Shown: in pieces, positions 12,464-18,760 of the stretch
How the letters are laid out: each line of letters starts with the position of its first letter
How positions within the stretch are numbered: the stretch's first letter is position 1
Assembly (NCBI GenBank): GCA_023426765.1
Contig: JAEZBW010000102.1
Coordinates: forward strand, 1 to 18,760
Source: Bacillota bacterium
GTDB taxonomy: Bacteria > Bacillota > Clostridia > DSM-8532
Direction: 5' to 3'
DNA: 18,760 nt
Position numbers and translations under genes: made by a program
Notes under the pieces: model-generated
Seen by the model: only the letters and a program-made list of their open reading frames with translations
Told to the model about the DNA's origin: nothing
Databases searched by the model: none

Positions 12464-13969
12464 ATGAGGAAGATGAAATGTTTGGCAGCCATCGTTTGTA
12501 TTTACAGCATTTTCTTTGCTGGGCCCGGAGCGTATGCCTATACCGGTTCAATGGGATACGAGGGGGGCATTTCAGCAGCCGATCGGTATGAGAATGGGAC
12601 GTATCAATACCGGGAAGTCTGCTTTTTATCGGGCAGGCCCGTCATCCTGGAAGGTACCATGACGGTGAAGAAAAACGTCCGGCAGGGAAAAATTAATACT
12701 ACATATACCTATAATCTTACCAATGTACAGCAAAACGCGACATTAACCCGAGTAGTGGTTATGGACACTGTGACCGAAACCAAAGAGAACGGGCAAACCA
12801 CCGAAACCAGTACCCTGACCAAGAGGCCAACCGAGATCATCAAGCTTGGAAATGCCACCTATACCCTGACCGATTATCGTTTTTCCCGGTCGGGAATCAA
12901 TGATCCGAAGCCTGCGGTTTTATACAACGCGGGAGAATATCAGCTGACAAAAACCTATGCGATAGATTCGGGTACGGTGACGGTTGAAATGACGGGAACC
13001 CAGTATGGCTTTGACCAATACTGGAGTTCGGCGAAATCCGCCATGGTGAAGCTGATCATTTCGGCAGCCCCTGGGTCATCTGCCGCATGGGGCGGGCTTG
13101 CTCAGGTGGTGGTTTCCGCAGCGGCCAAAAAGGGTTTCCGATATGTTGAAAACCAACCCTGGCAAATCAGTTTTGAGGGCGGATATGTGGAGCAGAACTG
13201 GGAGGAAAGCGTGCTGGAATTTAACGCCACGATGCCCGAGTTCGATAAAAACGGGAATGCCACCGAAGTGATGATAGACTATCAGGAACGGCTTGGGCTG
13301 GATACCGAACCGGTCAACACCCGCCTGATGGTTCCCGATCTGAAGCATTTAAAAGGCCATTGGGCTGAAGAACCTGTAAAAATTCTGTTCAGCCTGGAAG
13401 TTATTCCGGGAACCGGTGAGAAATTCAATCCGGCTGCCTATGTAAAACGCAGCGAGTTTACTGCGATGGTGGTCAGAGCGGTTAAAGAGATTCCGCTGGA
13501 TCCGGATTTGGTTACCCGGACGACCACAGCGACCCGGAGCAAATCCACAACAGCCGAGGTATCTCCTTTTTCCGACATAGTGCTTGGGGATCCGTTTTAT
13601 AATGAAATAAAAACAGCGAAAGAGAAGGGGATTATTCAGGGGACGGGACAGGCGAAGTTTTCTCCTGATCGGAGCATCACCACTGCCGAAGCCGTCACCA
13701 TCCTGATCCGTGCGCTCGGCTTGGAAGGCCTGGCACCGATGCCTTATGCCGTAACCCCCTTTGTCGATAATGATGAAATTCCGGCCTATGCCAGAAATGC
13801 TACGGCAGCGGCTTACAGAATCGGACTGGTGCAGGGGGATAACCGGGGTTATTTCAAACCGCAGGAGAACTTAACCTGGGAAAGAGCCTCGGCATTGGTT
13901 TACCGGCTGATACGATACATGGGCGAAGACCTGGTGAAGGACTACAGAGAACGCTTGCTTGATTATTAG
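12464..13969 (+). CDS. Exported protein with C-terminal SLH domains
   Basis: A 501-residue secreted protein, second in the S-layer operon. The signal peptide is residues 1-25 (MRKMK, hydrophobic core, cut after AYA). Residues 26-290 are beta-rich with no recognised family. Three SLH motifs close the protein at about 294-343 (HLKGHWAEEPVKILFSLEVI...FNPAAYVKRSEF), 367-420 (PFSDIVLGDPFYNEIKTAKEKG) and 431-484 (TPFVDNDEIPAYARNATAAA). A Thr/Ser-rich linker at 350-365 separates the first two. The ATG has GGAGG (12452-12456) at 7 nt, 20 bp after the upstream stop. SLH motifs are at the opposite end from its partner's, so both may be anchored to the wall while presenting different ends. Confidence 0.9.
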   Translation: MRKMKCLAAIVCIYSIFFAGPGAYAYTGSMGYEGGISAADRYENGTYQYREVCFLSGRPVILEGTMTVKKNVRQGKINTTYTYNLTNVQQNATLTRVVVMDTVTETKENGQTTETSTLTKRPTEIIKLGNATYTLTDYRFSRSGINDPKPAVLYNAGEYQLTKTYAIDSGTVTVEMTGTQYGFDQYWSSAKSAMVKLIISAAPGSSAAWGGLAQVVVSAAAKKGFRYVENQPWQISFEGGYVEQNWEESVLEFNATMPEFDKNGNATEVMIDYQERLGLDTEPVNTRLMVPDLKHLKGHWAEEPVKILFSLEVIPGTGEKFNPAAYVKRSEFTAMVVRAVKEIPLDPDLVTRTTTATRSKSTTAEVSPFSDIVLGDPFYNEIKTAKEKGIIQGTGQAKFSPDRSITTAEAVTILIRALGLEGLAPMPYAVTPFVDNDEIPAYARNATAAAYRIGLVQGDNRGYFKPQENLTWERASALVYRLIRYMGEDLVKDYRERLLDY

Positions 13970-13983
13970 GGTCACCGTTCACC

Positions 13984-14095
13984 GCGGATGGTTTTCACGG
14001 ACTGCCTGTGAACAGTATCGAGTATCGATGCTGTTCACAACTAAGAAGAGTCAGCGGATGGTTTTCAGGGTCTGCCCATGAACAGTATCGAGTAC
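13984..14095. repeat. Pair of ~42-bp direct repeats 70 bp apart, first with a long hairpin
   Basis: 13984-14025 and 14054-14095 share GCGGATGGTTTTCA and GAACAGTATCGAGTA with a few differences between. The first copy extends into a near-perfect hairpin, 14007-14039: TGTGAACAG/CTGTTCACA outside and ATCGA/TCGAT inside, loop GTA. No T-run follows, so it is not a standard terminator. It lies between the S-layer operon and the protease gene. Confidence 0.75.
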
Positions 14096-14126
14096 CATCT
14101 GAACGGCAGCAGACTGACGGATTTTG

Positions 14127-14155
14127 TTGCATAGAGTCATTAACAGTGATAGAAT
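14127..14155 (+). promoter_or_regulatory. Promoter of the S41 protease gene
   Basis: -35 TTGCAT (14127-14132), 17-bp spacer, -10 TAGAAT (14150-14155). Confidence 0.65.
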
Positions 14156-14180
14156 TTATTTAATTCGGACGGTAGAAATG

Positions 14181-14225
14181 CCTGAATTCCGGGCAGGAGT
14201 CAGCTTTTCCTGCAGGAATGCCAGG
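14181..14225 (+). other. Stable hairpin in the protease mRNA leader
   Basis: CTG (14182-14184)/CAG, ATTCC (14186-14190)/GGAAT (14215-14219) and CAGGA/TCCTG pair in order with small internal loops. It lies between the predicted start point (~14162) and the ATG at 14256. Function unknown. Confidence 0.5.
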
Positions 14226-14255
14226 GTTCGGTTCAACCGGGAAAGCAGGTTTTCC

Positions 14256-15737
14256 ATGAAAATGAAAAAGGGTCTATTGGGTTTCATTCTGGTGATGACG
14301 CTTCAGTTGGTTTTGTCAGTGCCCCTTCAGGCTGCGGATTATTCCGATTATCTCGACAGCATTATGGACATGGCGAAGGAGCGATACTATAAGGATATCT
14401 CTGAGAAAGAGCTTCTGAAAGGCGCTCTGAAGGGCATCTTTGAAACGATGGATGACTATACCACCTTTTTCACCCTCGATGAAGCAACCGCTTTTCTCGA
14501 TACCATGGAAGGAAACTACCAGGGCATTGGAGTGGAAATCACGCAGGTGCCCGAAGGGGTTCAGGTTACAAGAGTATTTGTCAATTCACCTGCTGAAGGG
14601 GCGGGGATTATCGCTGACGACAGGATTGTCCGGGTGAACGGAAAAGATATCGCAGGCATTACGCCCACCGATGCAGCCGCGCTGATCAAGGGAGAAGCCG
14701 GGACCTATGTGGAACTGGGGATTTTGCGCGGATCCTCCAAAGAGATCCTGAATTTCCGGGTGGAACGCGGCACCGTGAATATCAGTCCGGTGACATGGAG
14801 GGTGGACGGCGATGTGATGTATATCCGCCTGGATACCTTCAGCGGCAACAGCGCTCGTTTTTTTGAACAGGCTTTAAAGGAGATGGACAAAAGAGGGCTG
14901 TGGAAACTGGTTCTCGACCTCCGCGGCAACCCTGGCGGCGAAGTTTTTCAGGCAGTCAGCATCGCAAGGCTTCTTGTCAGAAAAGGCATTATTACCACAT
15001 TGGATTTCAAGTCGGAGAAACAAACCGATATCGTTTATGAATCCTATCTGACCAAAACAAAATATCTGCCGGCCATCCTGGTGAACGAGAATTCAGCCAG
15101 CGCTTCAGAGATACTGGCCAGCGCAATCCAGGATTCCGGGGACGGTTTCCTGATAGGAACGAAAACCTTTGGCAAGGGCGTTGTGCAGAATGTTTTTCCG
15201 GTGTTGTCCCCGGAAGCTTATGAGCGATATAAGAAGGAATATGGCCAAAGCATTGTGGACGGTTATGACTGGATCAACCAGCACGGGATAAACGTCATGG
15301 AATCCGACCTGATCGGATGGACCAAGATCACCACAGGGCATTATCTCACCCGGGCCGGAAACATGATTGACGGCACAGGCCTGACCCCGGATTTCCCCGT
15401 AGAAAATCCAAAGTTGGATTACAGCATCGACGTTCAGGCAATCAAGCCGCTTCAATCCTCCGAGACTATTGAAATGAATGGTGTCGGCAACGATGTTTTC
15501 AATGCCGAAAAAATACTCGTCCTGAAAGGTTTTGCGGTGGATACACCGGACAATAAGCTCGACGAGAAAACCTGTGAAATGCTCCGGCAGTACCAGAAGG
15601 AAAAGGGAATTCAATCCACCGGCATACTGGATGCAGCAACGCAAAAAGCCCTGAACGGGGAATTGGACGCTTTACGTCTTACCGTCGACAGGCAGTATGC
15701 AAAAGCGAGAGAATTACTGGGTCTATTAAAATATTAA
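14256..15737 (+). CDS. S41-family C-terminal processing protease (CtpA/CtpB type)
   Basis: A 493-residue exported serine protease. An N-terminal signal or anchor (MKMKKGLLGFILVMTLQ..., A26-A27 region) is followed by a short helical region to about 85. The PDZ domain is at about 90-165 (YQGIGVEI, SPAEGAGIIADDRIVRVNGKDI). The S41 protease core spans about 170-380. The Ser/Lys dyad is Ser282 in NSASASEI and Lys307 in KTFGKGVVQ, 25 residues apart as in Prc and CtpB. The C-terminus (about 409-470) is a peptidoglycan-binding helical domain (LDEKTCEMLRQYQKEKGIQSTGILD). The open frame extends to 14124, but ATG 14256 is chosen because the encoded signal peptide starts there; the ribosome binding site (GCAGG) is weak. 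It is probably cotranscribed with the DUF5711-like gene downstream. Confidence 0.92.
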   Translation: MKMKKGLLGFILVMTLQLVLSVPLQAADYSDYLDSIMDMAKERYYKDISEKELLKGALKGIFETMDDYTTFFTLDEATAFLDTMEGNYQGIGVEITQVPEGVQVTRVFVNSPAEGAGIIADDRIVRVNGKDIAGITPTDAAALIKGEAGTYVELGILRGSSKEILNFRVERGTVNISPVTWRVDGDVMYIRLDTFSGNSARFFEQALKEMDKRGLWKLVLDLRGNPGGEVFQAVSIARLLVRKGIITTLDFKSEKQTDIVYESYLTKTKYLPAILVNENSASASEILASAIQDSGDGFLIGTKTFGKGVVQNVFPVLSPEAYERYKKEYGQSIVDGYDWINQHGINVMESDLIGWTKITTGHYLTRAGNMIDGTGLTPDFPVENPKLDYSIDVQAIKPLQSSETIEMNGVGNDVFNAEKILVLKGFAVDTPDNKLDEKTCEMLRQYQKEKGIQSTGILDAATQKALNGELDALRLTVDRQYAKARELLGLLKY

Positions 15738-15781
15738 GATATTACGGCTGAACGGATAAACGCAAAATGGTTCACTAAACA

Positions 15782-15822
15782 GGCGGGTGCATTTCATGAA
15801 GGATCTGTGGAATGCATTCGCC
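15782..15822 (+). other. Hairpin in the protease/DUF5711 gap
   Basis: GGCG (15782-15785)/CGCC (15819-15822) and TGCATT (15788-15793)/AATGCA (15811-15816) form an imperfect hairpin ending six bases before ATG 15828. It would hide any ribosome binding site for that ATG, supporting the later start at 15849. Confidence 0.5.
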
Positions 15823-15848
15823 GATAAATGAGCATTGGAAGTGTACAA

Positions 15849-17006
15849 ATGACAAGTGCAAACAAAAGAAGTCCCGGAAAAATCATCATAAAAATCGTAT
15901 TGCTCCTGTTGATCGCAGGAGGAGTTGTTCTGGCCGTTTTGTTCGCATTTCAGGGGAATACGGCAGAGGCATTCGACTGGAAAAAGCTTGATCCGAGCAA
16001 GTTGCTTGAAGCCCTTAAGGAAGAGCATATCGGAAATGTGGAAAACTCCTTTTCAGTTGGAGAAAACCCTTTTCTCCGTTCCGGAATTTACATGGATAAC
16101 CTGTTGCTGATAACCGAAAGCGACCTCCGTTTAATGAACTCAAGGGGAGAAGAAATATGGTATTATACCCATGAACTCCGGCGGCCTGTTTTGCAGATCA
16201 ATGGGAAAATGGCACTGCTTTATGAGCAAAACGGCAAATCCTATATGGTTCTCAGGGATGGCAAGGTATTGCTGAGAGATACTCTGGAGGAGGTGATCTC
16301 CTTTGGGGAGATCACGCCGACAAACCTGTTTTTGATCGCAGCCAATGATACCGGTTATAAACGGACGATTTTTGCTGTTTCTCCGGAAAATGGCGTTCAA
16401 ATGGGCGCTTTGTATATCAATGACTATTACCCCTATTTTGCAAAAACCATTACCGTACAGGGAAACAAGTTCTTTATTCTTTCAGGGCTGGGGATGAACT
16501 CCAACCATATCTCCACGATCATCCGCCTTTACAGGACCAGCCTCGAAACAAGCCCGGTTACAAGCATTGAACTGGAGGGGCTTTATCCCGTGATGTTCCA
16601 GGCGGGGAAAAAGCTTCTTTTTACCGGGGAAATGAGCGCTTTCTGCTATGATCAATCGATGGAGCTGGAGTGGTCCAGTCAATTTGATAGTGAACTGCTT
16701 GCAGCTGGGCTGTTTGAAAACGGAAGCTCGGTTTTTGCAGTGGAAAATAATCTGATCTTTATGAATGAGAAGGGAAAAGAGACCAAAAAGGTTTCTGTGG
16801 ATGTGAGGACGGACGCCATTGAGGTATGTCAGAATACTGCCGCGGTCATATCGGGCAACGAGGTTGTGTTTTTCGATGCTGCCGGCAACAGTTCGGGCAG
16901 AACATCCTTACCCGGGTTGTCCCTGGTGGTTCATTTTGTCGATGAGAAGAAGGCATTTATCGTGTCGGAGCATGAGGCAATTCTTCATGAAGTGACTTCA
17001 AAATAA
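15849..17006 (+). CDS. DUF5711-like membrane-anchored protein
   Basis: About 385 residues. A basic N-terminus (KRSPGKIIIK) is followed by one membrane helix at about 9-32. The rest is a long extracellular domain with repeated short beta segments and [LIV]-x-S/N-x-[RG] patterns suggestive of a beta-propeller (ITESDLRLMNSRGEEIWYY, FLIAANDTGYKRTIFAVSP, VFFDAAGNSSGRTS). Layout and N-terminus resemble clostridial DUF5711 proteins; this is family recall, not a search. ATG 15849 is chosen for GGAAG (15836-15840) at 8 nt; ATG 15828 has no site and sits at a hairpin foot. It follows the S41 protease by 111 bp with no terminator or promoter evident, so it may be a partner or substrate of that protease. 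No catalytic motif seen. Confidence 0.75.
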   Translation: MTSANKRSPGKIIIKIVLLLLIAGGVVLAVLFAFQGNTAEAFDWKKLDPSKLLEALKEEHIGNVENSFSVGENPFLRSGIYMDNLLLITESDLRLMNSRGEEIWYYTHELRRPVLQINGKMALLYEQNGKSYMVLRDGKVLLRDTLEEVISFGEITPTNLFLIAANDTGYKRTIFAVSPENGVQMGALYINDYYPYFAKTITVQGNKFFILSGLGMNSNHISTIIRLYRTSLETSPVTSIELEGLYPVMFQAGKKLLFTGEMSAFCYDQSMELEWSSQFDSELLAAGLFENGSSVFAVENNLIFMNEKGKETKKVSVDVRTDAIEVCQNTAAVISGNEVVFFDAAGNSSGRTSLPGLSLVVHFVDEKKAFIVSEHEAILHEVTSK

Positions 17007-17144
17007 GAATTCTTTCCCAGGTATTTTTTTCATATGCGAAAATCCAGTCCTTCAGGAATTTCCAGTCGCCGAAGATCCGGTAAACCTTATGGGACTAACT
17101 CTTTTCCATGGCATTATGGTAAAGTTAATCTTATTATTTTATAC

Positions 17145-17173
17145 TTGCATCTTATGGAAATATAAAGTAAAAT
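17145..17173 (+). promoter_or_regulatory. Promoter of the PfkB-family kinase gene
   Basis: -35 TTGCAT (17145-17150), 17-bp spacer, -10 TAAAAT (17168-17173), in an AT-rich context. The upstream stretch 17007-17144 shows no gene and no convincing terminator. Confidence 0.75.
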
Positions 17174-17210
17174 AACTTGGTAACATTTTCAAACAATAAA
17201 GGGGAAAGAA

Positions 17211-18149
17211 ATGGATCCAAAAATTATCACCGTCACAATGAACCCCGCTATCGATAAAATTTTGACAATCGATGAATTCGCAACGGGTCAGCTGAACAGG
17301 ATCAAATCCGTTCGGATGGATCCGGGCGGTAAAGGAATAAATGTATCAAAAGCCCTTCTGTCGTATGGTGTGGAACAGGTTGCCCTGGGTGTTCTTGCCG
17401 GAAAAAATGGAAGAAACCTGCGTAACATGCTCAAGGATTATAAGTTTAAAAAGGATTTTGTTAAAGCACCTGGTGAAACCCGGATTAACCTGAAAATCCG
17501 TGATCTGAAGACCGGCCTTATCACCGAGTTGAACGAGCAGGGAAACACCGTGCGCACCGAAGACATGGAACTGTTTTTCAGAAAGTTAAGAAAATACCTG
17601 CCTGAAAGTGAAGTGACCATTCTGGCTGGAAGCCTGCCGCCCGAAACATCGGACTGCTTTTATACGGCCGCTATTCAGATGTCTGCACAATTGAAATCCC
17701 GCGTGATCTTTGATGCCGATGGTTCGGCTTTAAAATTGGGAGTTCAGTCCAAGCCTTACGCGATCAAACCAAACCTTGCCGAGCTGGAACGGCTGACTGG
17801 AAAGGTTCTGGATACATATGAAAAAATCAGAATTGAAGTAGCGAAGCTGGCGAAAACAGGCATACAAATCATCCTCGTTTCTATGGGGGAGCGAGGCGCT
17901 GTTTTTCACAGTAAAGGTACAACCTGGCGGGTTTCACCGCTGCCGGTGGAGGTTAAATCTACCATCGGAGCAGGCGATGCAATGGTGGCTGCTTTAAGCT
18001 GGTGTATGCTGAAAGAATATTCACCGGAAGATACCGCCAGAATCACCGTAGCAGCCGGGTGTCTGACCGCAGCGGAAGAAGGGTCTGATGTGGCCCGGTG
18101 GCAGGATATTCAGCAGGTTTACGGAAAAGTAGTTCTGGATGAGCTTTAG
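17211..18149 (+). CDS. PfkB-family sugar-phosphate kinase, probably 1-phosphofructokinase
   Basis: A 312-residue cytoplasmic kinase of the ribokinase/PfkB superfamily, standard length for FruK/LacC. It would phosphorylate fructose-1-phosphate to fructose-1,6-bisphosphate (FruK) or tagatose-6-phosphate (LacC) with ATP. Signatures seen: TMNPAIDK (9-16), GGKGINVSKAL (39-49) for substrate binding, AGSLPPE, KPNLAELERL, and the anion-hole/catalytic motif IGAGDAMVA with Asp256 as the expected base. The ATG has GGGGAAAG directly upstream. No PTS fructose transporter or regulator is in view, so the exact substrate is uncertain. Mannose-6-phosphate isomerase downstream fits feeding of hexose phosphates into glycolysis. 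Confidence 0.9.
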   Translation: MDPKIITVTMNPAIDKILTIDEFATGQLNRIKSVRMDPGGKGINVSKALLSYGVEQVALGVLAGKNGRNLRNMLKDYKFKKDFVKAPGETRINLKIRDLKTGLITELNEQGNTVRTEDMELFFRKLRKYLPESEVTILAGSLPPETSDCFYTAAIQMSAQLKSRVIFDADGSALKLGVQSKPYAIKPNLAELERLTGKVLDTYEKIRIEVAKLAKTGIQIILVSMGERGAVFHSKGTTWRVSPLPVEVKSTIGAGDAMVAALSWCMLKEYSPEDTARITVAAGCLTAAEEGSDVARWQDIQQVYGKVVLDEL

Positions 18150-18190
18150 GACGTTCTAAAAGCATACTGCCATAACAGATGATGAGGGTA

Positions 18191-18220
18191 TTGCTTCTAT
18201 ATAATAGGATATGATATATT
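18191..18220 (+). promoter_or_regulatory. Possible promoter of manA
   Basis: TTGCTT (18191-18196), 18-bp spacer, TATATT (18215-18220). The match is weak; read-through from the kinase gene is equally possible, since no terminator was seen between them. Confidence 0.4.
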
Positions 18221-18309
18221 TGGATAACATTCTTCAGTAAAGGCGGCGGATCCCGTCTGGGAAGACCGACATCGGAATTGATATTTGGCATTTTTTTAGG
18301 AGGCGTCTG

Positions 18310-18760
18310 ATGTTTTACCCGTTGAAATTTGATCCGGTTTATAAGGGCTATATCTGGGGCGGCAGGAATCTCGAAAAGTTCGGAAAACAGCTTCCGGAGA
18401 CAAGAGTGGCTGAAAGCTGGGAATTATCATGCCACCCGGACGGAATGAGTATTATCCGGAACGGTTCCTTTCAGGGGAGAACCCTTCAATCCCTGATAGA
18501 AGAGTTTGGAGCGCAAATCACCGGTAACTTAACAAGAGGTTCATTTCCGTTACTTGTAAAGCTGATCGATGCCAATGACAGGCTTTCGGTCCAGGTACAC
18601 CCCAATGATGACTATGCCCTCAGCCATGAAGGTGAATCCGGAAAAAATGAGATGTGGTACATCCTCGATGCAAAACCCGGAGCCTTTTTAATCTATGATG
18701 TAAAACCCGGCGTTCACCGGGAAAGCTTTGAAAGAGCTGTCCTGGAGGATCGCGTTGAAG
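18310..18760 (+). CDS. manA: Mannose-6-phosphate isomerase, class I (5' part, runs off the window)
   Basis: The first 150 codons of a type I phosphomannose isomerase, which interconverts mannose-6-phosphate and fructose-6-phosphate using zinc. The N-terminus (FYPLKFDPVYKGYIWGG) is typical of the short Gram-positive form of about 315 residues. Visible metal ligands are Gln and His of SVQVHPND, and Glu in GKNEMWYIL. AESWELSCHPDG is also conserved. The ATG has AGGAGG (18298-18303) at 6 nt. The gene continues beyond 18760, so the C-terminal half cannot be judged. It follows the PfkB-family kinase by 160 bp on the same strand, forming a likely hexose-phosphate cluster. Confidence 0.94.
   Translation, partial: MFYPLKFDPVYKGYIWGGRNLEKFGKQLPETRVAESWELSCHPDGMSIIRNGSFQGRTLQSLIEEFGAQITGNLTRGSFPLLVKLIDANDRLSVQVHPNDDYALSHEGESGKNEMWYILDAKPGAFLIYDVKPGVHRESFERAVLEDRVE

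Noticed and set aside
14124..14255. Longer N-terminus for the S41 protease
   Set aside because: The extra 44 residues are arginine-rich, overlap the promoter -35/-10 region and the leader hairpin, and would precede a typical signal peptide.

Overview
The window looks like a chromosomal segment of a Gram-positive, low-to-moderate-GC bacterium, most likely class Clostridia. This rests on Shine-Dalgarno sequences such as AGGAGG, sigma-A type promoters, S-layer (SLH) proteins, an RqcH/NFACT protein, a CvpA-family membrane protein and a CtpA/CtpB-type S41 protease. Species cannot be read from the sequence. No insertion-sequence transposase, phage gene or CRISPR array was seen.

Layout. (1) Positions 1-240 hold a complex structured RNA, probably on the minus strand, whose helices cross each other. 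(2) 276-1194 is a probable sulfur-stress operon: a CsoR/CstR-family repressor with its own promoter and C/G-tract operator, thioredoxin, and a strong terminator. (3) 1195-1474 has no intact gene but contains a short, stop-interrupted reading frame. (4) 1475-3848 is an overlapping pair of uncharacterised genes: a HEAT-like/membrane/SH3b protein and a small helical protein. (5) mtaD (3998-5293, +) and rqcH (5451-7184, -) converge on a 144-bp element with inverted ends. (6) 7459-7740 is a compact transcription unit for a 30-residue membrane peptide. A four-copy 32-33 bp minisatellite follows it. (7) cvpA (8178-8999) is followed by a strong terminator and then four tandem copies of a ~39-bp terminator-like hairpin unit. 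(8) 9495-13969 encodes two exported SLH-domain proteins in one operon. (9) Behind a pair of 70-bp-spaced repeats come a secreted S41 protease and a membrane-anchored DUF5711-like protein. (10) The window ends with a PfkB-family sugar-phosphate kinase and the first part of a class I mannose-6-phosphate isomerase.

Functionally most genes are housekeeping or cell-envelope: persulfide/redox sensing, nucleoside by-product salvage, rescue of stalled ribosomes, the surface layer, envelope proteolysis, and hexose-phosphate metabolism. The least ordinary parts are the RNA at the left edge, the 1475-3848 gene pair, the 30-residue membrane peptide, and the hairpin/repeat arrays in the intergenic spaces.
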